From Inquilinus sp052113205 (GTDB taxonomy: Bacteria; Pseudomonadota; Alphaproteobacteria; DSM-16000; Inquilinaceae), in the NCBI RefSeq assembly GCF_052113205.1, contig NZ_JBFRCU010000030.1:8311-72310 (forward strand): a stretch of DNA of 64,000 nt, read 5' to 3'. A program made the position numbers and the translations under genes. The notes beneath the pieces are model-generated. The model made no database searches, was not told the origin of the DNA, and saw only the letters and a program-made list of their open reading frames with translations. Shown piece by piece: positions 1-8,926 of this stretch. Numbering within the stretch: position 1 is the stretch's first letter; every line of letters begins with the position of its first letter.

Positions 1-1
1 G

Positions 2-2209
2 GCGATGATCGCCCGCGAGGCCGGGCTGGAGCCGCTGGCCGATTCGCTGCTGGGCGACCCCAGCCGTGACCCGCAGGAGGCCGCGGCCGCCTTCATCGAT
101 GCCGAGAAGGGCGTGGCCGATGTCGCCGCCGCGCTGGACGGTGCCCGCTCGATCCTGGTCGAGCGCTTCGGCGAGGATGCCGACCTGATTGGCACCCTGC
201 GCGAGGAGGCGTGGACCCGCGGCCGGCTGCTGTCCAAGGTGCGCGACGGCAAGCAGCAGGCGGGGGCCAAGTTCTCCGACTATTTCGACTATGCCGAGAA
301 GCTGACCAAGCTGCCCTCGCACCGCATCCTGGCCCTGTTCCGGGGCGAGAAGGAGGAGGTGCTGTCGCTGACCCTCGAGCCGGAGGAAGCGCCTGCGGAC
401 AAGGCCCCCGGCCTGTACGAGCAGCGCATCGCCAACCGCTTCGGCATCATTGCTCAGGGCCGGCCGGGCGATGCCTGGCTGGTCGAGACGGTGCGCTGGG
501 CCTGGCGCACCAAGATCCTGGTCCATCTCGACATCGACCTGCGGCTGCGCCTGTGGCAGGCGGCGGAGGAGGAGTCGGTGAAGGTCTTCGCCGGCAATCT
601 GCGCGACCTGCTGCTGGCCGCGCCGGCCGGCACCCGCGCCACCATGGGCCTCGACCCCGGCTTCCGCACCGGGGTGAAGGTCGCGGTGGTCGATGCCACC
701 GGCAAGGTCCTCGCCACCACCGCGATCTTCCCGCATGAGCCGCAGAAGCGCTGGGACGACTCGATCGCCACCCTGGCCGAACTCGCCGAGGCCCACGCGG
801 TCGACCTGGTCGCCATCGGCAACGGCACGGCGTCGCGCGAGACCGACAAGCTGGCCGCCGAGCTGATGAAGCGGCACCCGGAGCTGACGCTGACCAAGGC
901 GGTGGTGTCGGAGGCCGGGGCTTCGGTCTACTCCGCCTCGGCCTTCGCCTCGCAGGAGCTGCCGGAACTCGACGTGTCGCTGCGCGGCGCGGTGTCGATC
1001 GCCCGGCGGCTGCAGGACCCGCTGGCCGAGCTGGTGAAGATCGACCCGAAGTCGATCGGCGTCGGCCAGTACCAGCACGACCTCAGCGAGACCAAGCTGT
1101 CGCGCTCGCTCGACGCCGTGGTCGAGGATTGCGTGAACGCGGTCGGCGTCGACCTCAACACCGCGTCGGCGCCGCTGCTGGCCCGGGTCTCCGGCGTCGG
1201 CGAGGGGTTGGCCCAGAACATCGTGCAGCACCGCGACGCCAACGGCCCGTTCCGGATCCGCGCGGCCTTGAAGGACGTGCCGCGGCTCGGGCCCAAGGCG
1301 TTCGAGCAATGCGCCGGCTTCCTGCGCATCCCGAACGGCGACGACCCGCTCGACGCCTCGGGCGTGCACCCCGAAGCCTATCCGGTGGTGCGCCGGATCA
1401 TCGAGGCGACGGGCGGCGAGATCAAGGCGCTGATCGGCAACAGCGCCACCCTGCGCGGGCTGGAGCCGGAGCGCTTCATCGACGACAGCTTCGGCGTGCC
1501 GACGGTGACCGACATCCTGCGCGAGCTGGAGAAGCCGGGCCGCGACCCGCGCCCGGCCTTCAAGACCGCGACCTTCAAGGAGGGCGTCGAGAAGCTGAGC
1601 GACCTGCAGCCCGGCATGGTGCTGGAAGGCGTGGTCACCAACGTCGCGGCGTTCGGCGCCTTCGTCGATATCGGCGTGCACCAGGACGGGCTGGTGCATA
1701 TCTCGGCGATGTCGAAGACCTTCGTGAAGGACCCGCGCACCGTGGCCAAGCCGGGTGACGTGGTGAAGGTCAAGGTGCTGGAGGTCGACCCGCAGCGGAA
1801 GCGCATCGGCCTGACCATGCGGCTCGACGATGACGGCCAGGCGCGGCCGCCGCGGCGCGAGAACGCCGCTCCGGGTGGGCGGCAGGAGGGCCGCGCCGAG
1901 GGCCGCCGGGACGAGCGTCCGCGGCACCAGCAACAGGCTCGGTCCGGACAGCCGGGCCAGGGCGGCCAGGGTCGCGCGGACCAGAGTCAGGGCGCGCAAA
2001 ATCAGGGGGGGCAGGGCCGCGATGGCCAGGGCCGCGGCAGTCAGGGTCAGCAACGGCACGGCCGACCAAGCCAGGACTCGGGATCGCAGCGTCCGCCTCA
2101 GGCGAAGCCGCAGCACCAGACCCAACAGAAGCCGCGTACCCCGGCGCCGGAACCCGACGGCGCCATGGCCGAAGCCCTGCGCCGCGCCGGGCTGGTGAAG
2201 AGCAAGTAG
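2..2209 (+). CDS. tex: Tex-family transcription accessory / RNA-binding protein, 5' truncated by window edge
   Basis: Reads in from the left edge, so the N-terminal part is missing (complete Tex is usually about 770-800 residues; about 735 are here). The order of domains is that of Tex: helical N-terminal core, a YqgF/RNase H-like domain beginning near MGLDPGFRTGVKVAVVD (about residue 213 of the visible part), a helix-hairpin-helix region near 385-440, and an S1 RNA-binding domain at about 536-608 with GMVLEGVVTNVAAFGAFVD. Family members bind nucleic acid and affect transcription and growth under stress. The last ~120 residues are a low-complexity Gly/Gln/Arg-rich tail with repeated G-Q-G and R-G-Q runs, likely disordered and RNA-binding (inference). 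Ends just before a strong palindrome. Confidence 0.95.
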   Translation, partial: AMIAREAGLEPLADSLLGDPSRDPQEAAAAFIDAEKGVADVAAALDGARSILVERFGEDADLIGTLREEAWTRGRLLSKVRDGKQQAGAKFSDYFDYAEKLTKLPSHRILALFRGEKEEVLSLTLEPEEAPADKAPGLYEQRIANRFGIIAQGRPGDAWLVETVRWAWRTKILVHLDIDLRLRLWQAAEEESVKVFAGNLRDLLLAAPAGTRATMGLDPGFRTGVKVAVVDATGKVLATTAIFPHEPQKRWDDSIATLAELAEAHAVDLVAIGNGTASRETDKLAAELMKRHPELTLTKAVVSEAGASVYSASAFASQELPELDVSLRGAVSIARRLQDPLAELVKIDPKSIGVGQYQHDLSETKLSRSLDAVVEDCVNAVGVDLNTASAPLLARVSGVGEGLAQNIVQHRDANGPFRIRAALKDVPRLGPKAFEQCAGFLRIPNGDDPLDASGVHPEAYPVVRRIIEATGGEIKALIGNSATLRGLEPERFIDDSFGVPTVTDILRELEKPGRDPRPAFKTATFKEGVEKLSDLQPGMVLEGVVTNVAAFGAFVDIGVHQDGLVHISAMSKTFVKDPRTVAKPGDVVKVKVLEVDPQRKRIGLTMRLDDDGQARPPRRENAAPGGRQEGRAEGRRDERPRHQQQARSGQPGQGGQGRADQSQGAQNQGGQGRDGQGRGSQGQQRHGRPSQDSGSQRPPQAKPQHQTQQKPRTPAPEPDGAMAEALRRAGLVKSK

Positions 2210-2248
2210 AGCTAGCGGGGCGTCGCCGACCTCACCGGCCATCTCGCA

Positions 2249-2277
2249 TTGCCTCTCCCGCCAGGCGGGAGAGGCAA
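2249..2277. terminator. Perfect palindrome between convergent tex and fabF genes
   Basis: Two 14-base arms, ttgcctctcccgcc and ggcgggagaggcaa, are perfect reverse complements separated by one base. It lies 40 bases after the tex stop and 28 bases after the stop of the convergent fabF-like gene. Position suggests a bidirectional transcription stop; there is no long T-run on either side, so this could instead be a REP-like element. Confidence 0.6.
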
Positions 2278-2304
2278 CGCGTCAGGCTGGAATCTTCGCT
2301 GGCG

Positions 2305-3573
2305 TCACCCTTGCCACCGCCGGAACAGCACGCTGGCGTTGACGCCGCCGAAGCCGAAGCCGTTCGACAGCGCGTGCTCGATCTGGCCGCGCCGGGCCTC
2401 CAGCGCCACCAGGTCGATGCCGGCGGCGTCCGGGTCGGGGTTCTCCAGGTTCAGCGTCGGCGGCATGATCTGGTCGCGCAGTGCCAGCACGGTGAACACC
2501 GCCTCCAGCCCGCCCGCCGCGCCCAGCAGGTGGCCGGTGGCGGATTTGGTGGCGCTCACCGCCACCGTTCCATTGGTGCCGAACAGCGCCTTGATCGCCG
2601 CCATCTCGCCCTTGTCGCCGACCGGGGTGGAGGTGGCGTGTGCGTTCAGATGCTGCACGTCGCCGGGCTCGATCCCGCCCTGGGCGAGCGCAATCTCCAT
2701 CGCCCGGCGGGCACCGTCGCCATCCTCGGGGCCCGCGGTCATATGATAGGCGTCGGCGGTGGTGCCATAGCCGATCAGCTCGGCGATCGGCGTGGCGCCG
2801 CGGGCCAGCGCGTGGTCCAGCGCCTCGATCACCATCAGCCCGGCGCCCTCGCCCATGACGAAGCCGTCGCGGGCCTGGTCGAACGGGCGGGAGGCACGCT
2901 CCGGCGTCTCGGCGAAGCCGGTCGACAGGGCCCGGGCGGCCGCGAAGCCGCCCAGGCTGACCCGGTCGATGCAGGCCTCGGTGCCGCCGCACAGCGCCAC
3001 GTCGGCCTCGCCGGCGCGGATCAGCCGGGCGGCGTCGCCGATGCCCTGCACCCCGGCGGCGCAGGCCGTGACCGGAGCGCCCAGCGGTCCTTTGAAGCCA
3101 TGGCGGATCGAGACCTGGCCGGCTGCCAGGTTGACCAGGAAGGCCGGCACGGTGAAGGGCGACAGCCGACGCGCTCCCTTCTGGTCGACCGTCCGCACCG
3201 TCTCGACGATATAGGGAAAGCCGCCGACGCCCGAGGCGATCACGGTGGCGGTGCGCTGCCGCGCCCGGTCATCCGCCGGCCGCCAGCCGGACTGGGCCAC
3301 GGCCTCCTCCGCCGCCGCCATGGCGAACTGGATGAAGCGGTCCATCTTCTTCTGGTCCTTCGGCGGCACCGCCGCGTCCGGGTCGAAGCCGGCCTCGGGG
3401 TCCTCGGCGATCGACGGCACCACGCCGGCGACCTTGGCGGCGAGGTCCGGCACCACCTCCTCGGGCAGGCGGCGCAGGCCGGATCGGCCGGCCAGCAACC
3501 GGCGCCAGCTCGCCTCGACGCCATTGGCCAAGGGCGACACCGCGCCCATTCCGGTGACGACTATGCGGCGCAT
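2305..3573 (-). CDS. fabF: Beta-ketoacyl-ACP synthase II (KAS II, FabF-like)
   Basis: 422 residues, full length for a KAS I/II condensing enzyme, which extends acyl-ACP with malonyl-ACP in fatty acid synthesis. The thiolase-fold active site is complete: nucleophile Cys171 in VTACAAGVQG, His312 in NAHATSTPVGD, Lys343 and His348 in TKSATGHLLGAAGG. The start ATG has a GGAGAG-type ribosome site and lies 12 bases after the HxlR stop, so the two are probably co-transcribed. There is no acpP or fabD nearby, so this may be an additional paralogue rather than the housekeeping FabF; sequence alone cannot decide. Confidence 0.93.
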   Translation of the reverse strand: MRRIVVTGMGAVSPLANGVEASWRRLLAGRSGLRRLPEEVVPDLAAKVAGVVPSIAEDPEAGFDPDAAVPPKDQKKMDRFIQFAMAAAEEAVAQSGWRPADDRARQRTATVIASGVGGFPYIVETVRTVDQKGARRLSPFTVPAFLVNLAAGQVSIRHGFKGPLGAPVTACAAGVQGIGDAARLIRAGEADVALCGGTEACIDRVSLGGFAAARALSTGFAETPERASRPFDQARDGFVMGEGAGLMVIEALDHALARGATPIAELIGYGTTADAYHMTAGPEDGDGARRAMEIALAQGGIEPGDVQHLNAHATSTPVGDKGEMAAIKALFGTNGTVAVSATKSATGHLLGAAGGLEAVFTVLALRDQIMPPTLNLENPDPDAAGIDLVALEARRGQIEHALSNGFGFGGVNASVLFRRWQG

Positions 3574-3585
3574 CTCAGTCTCTCC

Positions 3586-4098
3586 TCAGGCCGGGACGGA
3601 CGTGCCGGCTCGGCGGTCCAGGATCCGGGCGAGCTTGTCCCGATAGGCGGGCCGGGCATCCGGCCCCAGGCGGAACTCCGCCGTGTCCGGTGTGATCGGC
3701 GTGCCGCTGCGCCGGTCGATCAGCACCGGCTCCATCGGCTGGCCGTCGGCGCGGCCGGCCACCTGCACCAGCACCTTGCCGTCGGTGGCGTGCCGGCCGC
3801 CCCAGGCGCCCAGCGCCGCCAGCACCGGGAACACATCCCGGCCGGCGGCGGTCAGCCGGTATTCATGGCGCAGCGGTCGCTGCGAATAGGCGTGGCGCTC
3901 CAGCAGGCCCGCCTCGGTCAGCCGCTTCAGCCGCCGCGCCAGCATGTTCGGGGCGATGCCCAGGCTCTGCTGGAAGTCGTCGAAGCGGGTCAGGCCCAGG
4001 AAGGCGTCGCGCAGGATCAGCAGGCTCCACCACTCCCCCAGCGCGTCGAGGGAGCGGGCGATCGGGCAATCCATGCCGGCAAAGCTGGTGCGCTGCAT
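3586..4098 (-). CDS. HxlR-family winged-helix transcriptional regulator
   Basis: About 170 residues from the chosen ATG (an in-frame ATG at 4134 would add 12). The HxlR signature is clear: a Cys near the N-terminus (MDCPIARSLDALGEWWSLLI), then FDDFQQSLGIAPNMLARRLKRL as recognition helix region and a wing with LRHEYRLTAAGRD. HxlR proteins are small DNA-binding regulators, often redox- or electrophile-responsive through that Cys. The C-terminal ~60 residues carry no recognised domain. Lies immediately upstream of the fabF-like gene on the same strand, so it may regulate it or the preceding hydrolase (inference). Confidence 0.88.
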   Translation of the reverse strand: MQRTSFAGMDCPIARSLDALGEWWSLLILRDAFLGLTRFDDFQQSLGIAPNMLARRLKRLTEAGLLERHAYSQRPLRHEYRLTAAGRDVFPVLAALGAWGGRHATDGKVLVQVAGRADGQPMEPVLIDRRSGTPITPDTAEFRLGPDARPAYRDKLARILDRRAGTSVPA

Positions 4099-4162
4099 GG
4101 CGCCAGGGGTAGCGCAGTCGCTTGCATGATGCAAGCGATACGAGGCGAAGCCCGATGTCCCC

Positions 4163-5164
4163 TCAGGGCGGGGGGAACCGCTCCAGCGCGCCCAGCAGCG
4201 CCTTGTTGAAGGCGTCGGGCGACTGGATCTGCGGCGCGTGGCCTTCGCCGGGGAAGCGGATCAGATTGGCGCCGGGGATGCGCTGGGCGGCGCTGCGGCT
4301 CAGCTCGGCATAATTGCCCAGGCGCTGCGCCACCTCGGGCGGGGCCAGCGCCTTGCCGATCGCGGTGGTGTCGCGTTCGCCGATCATCAGCACGGTCGGG
4401 GCGCGGATGCGCTCCAGCTCGTAGATCACCGGCTGGTTGAACACCATGTCCGAGGTCAGTGCCTGGTCCCAGGCCACCTGCCGGCCGCCCTCGCCCTGGT
4501 ACATGCCGGCCAGCATCTGCACCCAGCGGTCATAGTCCGGGCGCCATTCGCCAGCGTAGTAGGTGGCCTGCTGATAGGCCTTGATGCCGTCTGCATTGGT
4601 CTTCATCTCGCCGTCGAACCACTGGTCGACGGTCTGCTGCGGCACGCCGACGGCCTTCCAGTCCTCCAGCCCGATCGGGTTCACCAGCACCAGGCCGGAC
4701 AGGGCGTCGGGGAAGGCCAGGGCATAGCGAATCGCCAGCATGCCGCCCATGGAATGGCCCATTATCACCGGGCGCTGAATGCCCAGGCTGTCCAGCAGCG
4801 CCTTGGTGTTGGCGGCCAACTGGTGCAGCCCGAACTGGTAGGCCTGCGGCTTGGTGGACTTGCAGAAGCCGACCTGGTCCGGCGCGACGACGCGGTAGCC
4901 GGCCTGCAGCAGCGGCCGCATCACCCCTTCCCAGGTGGCGCCGCAGAAGTTCTTGCCGTGCAGCAGCACGATGGTGCGGCCGTTCGGCTTGTCCGGCTGC
5001 ACTTCCATATAGGCCATCGACAGATCCTGGCCCTGGGAGCTGAAGTCGAAGCGCTGGACCGGGAAGGGATAGTCGAAATCCGCCAGCATCGGGTCGGCCA
5101 GGGCGGCAGGGGCGGCGGCGAGGGCGGCGAGCAGGGCGGCGGTCAGGGTCAGGCGTCGGATCAT
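4163..5164 (-). CDS. Secreted alpha/beta hydrolase
   Basis: 333 residues from an ATG preceded by aggagag; an upstream in-frame ATG at 5245 was rejected because this start gives a clean signal peptide (MIRRLTLTAALLAALAAAP, with AxA before DP). The alpha/beta hydrolase fold is shown by the oxyanion LLHGKNFCGATWEG, nucleophile elbow GHSMGG (Ser138) and a final catalytic His in FPGEGHAPQI. Likely a periplasmic esterase or lipase-like enzyme; the substrate is unknown. Follows DUF2889 by 22 bases in the same run of genes. Confidence 0.88.
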   Translation of the reverse strand: MIRRLTLTAALLAALAAAPAALADPMLADFDYPFPVQRFDFSSQGQDLSMAYMEVQPDKPNGRTIVLLHGKNFCGATWEGVMRPLLQAGYRVVAPDQVGFCKSTKPQAYQFGLHQLAANTKALLDSLGIQRPVIMGHSMGGMLAIRYALAFPDALSGLVLVNPIGLEDWKAVGVPQQTVDQWFDGEMKTNADGIKAYQQATYYAGEWRPDYDRWVQMLAGMYQGEGGRQVAWDQALTSDMVFNQPVIYELERIRAPTVLMIGERDTTAIGKALAPPEVAQRLGNYAELSRSAAQRIPGANLIRFPGEGHAPQIQSPDAFNKALLGALERFPPP

Positions 5165-5186
5165 ATCTCTCCTCGATGCGGCCGGA

Positions 5187-5747
5187 TCAGCCTTGCCGGG
5201 GCCCGCTGTAGAAGTCCGGCCAGTGGCGGCGAGCATGATCGCCATCGGCGGCGAAAACGTGGCAGCTGTCCAACAGCACCGGCCGCTGCTTCGGGTCGGC
5301 TTCGGCCGCGCGCTCGCGCGACAGGATCGGGAACACGGTCTGGAACGCCGTCGTCGCCATCGGCCCCAGCAGCTCGACCAGATGGGTGCAGCCCTTGGCG
5401 CCGCCCAGCCGCTCCTTCACCGCCAGGGTGAAGCCGGGGCGGATGCTCAAGCCCACCAGCGCCTGGAAGCTCGGGGTGATCTCCGGGCACAGGGCGTAAG
5501 GGCCGTGCTCGGTCGCCGCCTCGACCGCGACGATGGTCAGGCCGTCGTCCACGGTCAGCCGAAGCCGCATCTGGTGCAGCGGCCCGCCCGGCGTGATGGT
5601 GCCGCGGAATTCGTTGCGGAACTCGTAGTGCTTGGTGTCGACCAGATGGCCCTCGATGTCCCACAGTCCGTCGGTGCGACGGAAGCCGTCGCAGGTGACG
5701 CGGCGGGTGTGGATCGGCTCGCGTGGCGCCGAGGCGGAAAGGGGCAT
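5187..5747 (-). CDS. DUF2889 protein
   Basis: 186 residues. The pattern R-x-x-T-C-D-G-F-R-R-T-D-G-L-W near the N-terminus, then DTKHYEFRNEFRGTITPG, PLHQMRLRLTVDD and later CPEITPSFQALVGLSI, matches the DUF2889 family, whose members sometimes sit near meta-cleavage or steroid catabolic genes. No function is established. The chosen ATG is 4 bases after the corC stop; the longer reading of this frame runs through corC and is a shadow. One Cys-rich position pair (Cys near 19 and 86) could bind metal, but this is only a guess. Confidence 0.82.
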   Translation of the reverse strand: MPLSASAPREPIHTRRVTCDGFRRTDGLWDIEGHLVDTKHYEFRNEFRGTITPGGPLHQMRLRLTVDDGLTIVAVEAATEHGPYALCPEITPSFQALVGLSIRPGFTLAVKERLGGAKGCTHLVELLGPMATTAFQTVFPILSRERAAEADPKQRPVLLDSCHVFAADGDHARRHWPDFYSGPRQG

Positions 5748-5751
5748 CGGC

Positions 5752-7041
5752 TCAGCTCTCCTCGGGCTCGACCTCGGCCGGCGGGGTGACGCGCACCGCG
5801 GTGATCTGGTTGCGCTGGCGCCGCAGGATCTCGAAGCGGAAGCCGTGGAAGGTGAAGGCCTGGCCGACATCCGGCAGGTGCCGCGCCTCGTGCAGCACCA
5901 GCCCGGCGATGGTCGAGGCCTCGTCGTCCGGCAGCCGCCATTCGAAGCGGCGGTTCAGGTCGCGGATGGTGACCGTGCCGTCGATCAGGAAGCTGCCATT
6001 GGCCTGCGGGCGGACGCCGGCCACTGGCAGGTCGTGTTCGTCGACGATGTCGCCGACGATCTCCTCCAGGATATCCTCCAGCGTCACTACGCCCTGAAGG
6101 CCGCCGTATTCGTCGACCACGACGGCGAAATGCTCACGCCGGGTGCGGAAGGCGTGCAGCTGGTCCAGCAGGCTGGTCGAATCCGGGATGAACCAGGGCT
6201 TGGTCGCGATGCGGCGGATCTCCACCCGGTCCGGGTCGCCGCCGGCCGCCTGCAGCGCCCGCAGCACGTCCTTGGCGTGCAGCACGCCGACGATGTTCTC
6301 CAGGCCGCCCTGGCATAGCGGCATGCGGGTGTGCGGGCTGTTCAGCATCGCCGTCACCACCTCGGGCGGCGTCAGCTCGGCGTCGATCGCCTGGACGCTG
6401 CGGCGATGGGTCATGATCTCCGCCACCGAGACGTCGCCGAGGTCGAGGATCGAGCGCAGCATCTGCCGCTCCTGCGCCACCTCGGCCTCGCTGCCGCGAT
6501 GCAGCTCGATGGCGCCGCGCAGCTCGTCGACATAATCGGCCAGCCCGACCCGGTGCGGATCGGCGCCGAACAGCCGCAGCACGCCGCGCACGAGCCAGTT
6601 CACCAGCCGCACCACCGGGCCCAGCAGCCAGACGACATTCTTGACCGCGGGTGCGATGCCCAGCGCCGCGCGGTCGGCATGATTGATGGCGTAGGTCTTC
6701 GGCAGCACCTCGCTGAAGATCAGGATCAGCGCCGTCATCACCACGGTGGCGACGGGCACTGCCGGCGCGCCGAGCACCGAGACCAGCAGGCTGGTCGCCA
6801 GCGAGGAGGCCAGGATGTTGACCAGCGTGTTGCCCAGCAGCAGGGCACCGATCAGCCGCTCCTTCTGCTCGCGCAGCCGGTTGACGATGCCCGCCCGCTG
6901 CAGCCCATGCGTCTCCAGCTGGTGCATCCGCGCCCGGCTGGCCGCGGTCAACGCCGTCTCCGACCCGGAAAAGAAGGCCGAGGCCGCGAGCAGGACGACG
7001 ATCCCGGCGAGGTGAAGCAGGAGGACGAGATCGTCGGACAT
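5752..7041 (-). CDS. corC: HlyC/CorC family (DUF21-CBS-CorC_HlyC) membrane protein
   Basis: 429 residues from the ATG of MSDDLVLLLHLAG. The first ~190 residues form the DUF21 membrane domain with FFSGSETALTAASRARMHQLE, followed by a CBS pair (around IMTHRRSVQAID and FIPDSTSLLDQLH) and a C-terminal CorC_HlyC domain ending near VRVTPPAE. This family is linked to Mg/Co homeostasis or efflux and is often mislabelled haemolysin. The frame continues upstream into aroB, but the start chosen is 5 bases after the aroB stop, consistent with the compact operon. The aroK-aroB-corC order is common in alphaproteobacteria. Confidence 0.93.
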   Translation of the reverse strand: MSDDLVLLLHLAGIVVLLAASAFFSGSETALTAASRARMHQLETHGLQRAGIVNRLREQKERLIGALLLGNTLVNILASSLATSLLVSVLGAPAVPVATVVMTALILIFSEVLPKTYAINHADRAALGIAPAVKNVVWLLGPVVRLVNWLVRGVLRLFGADPHRVGLADYVDELRGAIELHRGSEAEVAQERQMLRSILDLGDVSVAEIMTHRRSVQAIDAELTPPEVVTAMLNSPHTRMPLCQGGLENIVGVLHAKDVLRALQAAGGDPDRVEIRRIATKPWFIPDSTSLLDQLHAFRTRREHFAVVVDEYGGLQGVVTLEDILEEIVGDIVDEHDLPVAGVRPQANGSFLIDGTVTIRDLNRRFEWRLPDDEASTIAGLVLHEARHLPDVGQAFTFHGFRFEILRRQRNQITAVRVTPPAEVEPEES

Positions 7042-7046
7042 GGGGA

Positions 7047-8153
7047 TCAGGCGGCGATGGCGTCGGCCAGCACCGCGGCGACCGGGTCGGCCGGCACCTC
7101 GCTGGTGACGAAGGCCTGGCCGATGCCGCGCACCAGGATGAAGGTCATGCGGCCGTCCCGCACCTTCTTGTCGCGGGTCATGTGGTGCAGCAGGGCGCCG
7201 ACCGACCAGGCGCGGTCGCGGGCCGGGCGGGTCGGCAGGCCGACCGCCTGCAGGTGCCGGGCCAGCCGGTCGCGGTCTGCGGCCGGGCACAGGCCGAGCC
7301 GGACCGACAGGTCGAAGGCCATGACCATGCCGATCGCCACCGCCTCGCCATGCAGCAGCGCATCGCCATAGCCGGTCTCGGCCTCCAGCGCATGACCGAA
7401 GGTGTGGCCGAGATTGAGCAGGGCGCGCCGCGCCGCCTCGCGCTCGTCCTCGCCGACGATCTCGGCCTTCATCTCGCAGCTGCGCTTCACGGCCTTGATC
7501 ATGGCGTCGCCGTCGCCGGCCAGCAGCTTCGGGCCGTTCTCTTCCAGCCAGGCGAAGAAGGCGGCATCGCCCAGCGCACCGTATTTCGCCACCTCGGCGT
7601 AGCCGGCGCGCAGCTCCCGCGCCGGCAGGGTGGCGAGAAGGGCAGTGTCAGCCAGCACCAGCAGCGGCTGGTGGAAGGCGCCGATCAGGTTCTTGCCGTG
7701 CTTGCTGTTGACCCCGGTCTTGCCGCCGACCGAGCTGTCGACCTGGGCCAGCAGCGTGGTCGGGATCTGCACGAAGTCCAGGCCGCGCAGCGCCGTCGCC
7801 GCGGCAAAGCCGGCCAGGTCGCCGACCACGCCGCCGCCGAGGGCGACCAGCAGCGTGCCGCGCTCGATCCCCAGCGCCAGGATCCGGTCCAGCAGCTCGG
7901 CCAGGACCGTCATCGACTTGGTCGCCTCGCCCGGCGGCACGGTCAGGGTCTCGGCCGTGATCCCGGCGGCGGCCAGCGATACCTCCAGCGCGGCGCCGTG
8001 CAGCCCGGCCACGCGGGCATCGGCGATCACGATCACCCGCTTGCCGCGGCCCAGCGCGGCGATGCGCTGCCCGGCCTCGGCCAGGGCGCCGGGACCGATG
8101 ACGATGTCGTAGCTGCGTGGGCCCAGCCCGACGCGGATGGTCTCTCGTGTCAT
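7047..8153 (-). CDS. aroB: 3-dehydroquinate synthase
   Basis: 368 residues, normal length. Converts DAHP to 3-dehydroquinate, the second step of the shikimate pathway, using NAD and a divalent metal. Visible are the NAD-binding segment ALGGGVVGDLAGFAAAT, the substrate loop QIPTTLLAQVDSSVGGKTGV, and metal ligands in the NLGHTFGHALE and LLHGEAVAIGM segments. Lies 9 bases after aroK, forming the usual aroKB pair. Confidence 0.97.
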   Translation of the reverse strand: MTRETIRVGLGPRSYDIVIGPGALAEAGQRIAALGRGKRVIVIADARVAGLHGAALEVSLAAAGITAETLTVPPGEATKSMTVLAELLDRILALGIERGTLLVALGGGVVGDLAGFAAATALRGLDFVQIPTTLLAQVDSSVGGKTGVNSKHGKNLIGAFHQPLLVLADTALLATLPARELRAGYAEVAKYGALGDAAFFAWLEENGPKLLAGDGDAMIKAVKRSCEMKAEIVGEDEREAARRALLNLGHTFGHALEAETGYGDALLHGEAVAIGMVMAFDLSVRLGLCPAADRDRLARHLQAVGLPTRPARDRAWSVGALLHHMTRDKKVRDGRMTFILVRGIGQAFVTSEVPADPVAAVLADAIAA

Positions 8154-8162
8154 CTCAGGGAT

Positions 8163-8747
8163 TCAATCTGCCTGCCCCGCATGGGCTGTTTCGGTCGCGG
8201 CCGCCTCGGCCGCCAGATGGGCATCGATCGTGGCCAGCACCCGGTCGACGGTCTCCTCGACCGGGCCGTCGCGGCTCTCCACCGTCATGTCGGCCAGCGC
8301 GTAGATGGGATGGCGGCGTTCCATCAGCCCCTCCAGCACCGCTTTCGGGTCGCCCTGGCGCAGCAGCGGCCGGTTGCCGCGCTTGGCGGTGCGCGCCGCC
8401 AGCACCGCCAGCTCCGCCTTCAGCCACACCGACAGGCCGTGCTCGGCGATCACCGCCCGGGTCTGCGGGTCCATGAAGGCGCCGCCGCCGGTCGACAGCA
8501 CCTGCACCGGGTCGTGCATCAGCCGGGCGATCACCCGCCGCTCCAGGTCGCGGAAGGCGGGCTCGCCATAGCGCTCGAAGATGTCCGGGATGGTGCAGCC
8601 GGCCGCTGCCTCGATCTCGTGGTCGGCATCGATGAAGCTTAAGCCCAGCCGCGCGGCCACGCGCTTGCCCACCGCGGTCTTGCCGGCGCCCATCAGGCCG
8701 ACCAGAACGAGGGTACGGGGCAAGGGATGGTGCAGCGTGGTGATCAT
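8163..8747 (-). CDS. aroK: Shikimate kinase
   Basis: 194 residues from the ATG of MITTLHHPLPRTLVLVG; the longer frame from 8894 has no family match. Phosphorylates shikimate at the 3-hydroxyl. The P-loop GLMGAGKT is at residues 17-24, followed by FIDADHEIEAAAG (shikimate-binding Asp), FRDLERRVI, and the GGGA turn near 87-90. First gene of the minus-strand run aroK-aroB-corC and onward; the 179-base gap to the divergent xerD cluster should hold promoters for both directions. Confidence 0.96.
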   Translation of the reverse strand: MITTLHHPLPRTLVLVGLMGAGKTAVGKRVAARLGLSFIDADHEIEAAAGCTIPDIFERYGEPAFRDLERRVIARLMHDPVQVLSTGGGAFMDPQTRAVIAEHGLSVWLKAELAVLAARTAKRGNRPLLRQGDPKAVLEGLMERRHPIYALADMTVESRDGPVEETVDRVLATIDAHLAAEAAATETAHAGQAD

Positions 8748-8926
8748 CGATCCTCTTCCGGGGCCCGGCCCGATCCTAGCCTCGGGCGGGCATAGCTGGC
8801 GGGGCGAGGCGATTTGCCGCCGCCCCGCCGACCGCCTAAGATAGGGTTGCGCCGGGCCCGCCGCATCTGCTTTCTCCAGCCCTGGCCCGCGCATCGGCCT
8901 GAATTCACACCTGTCAGGGGTCCGTC

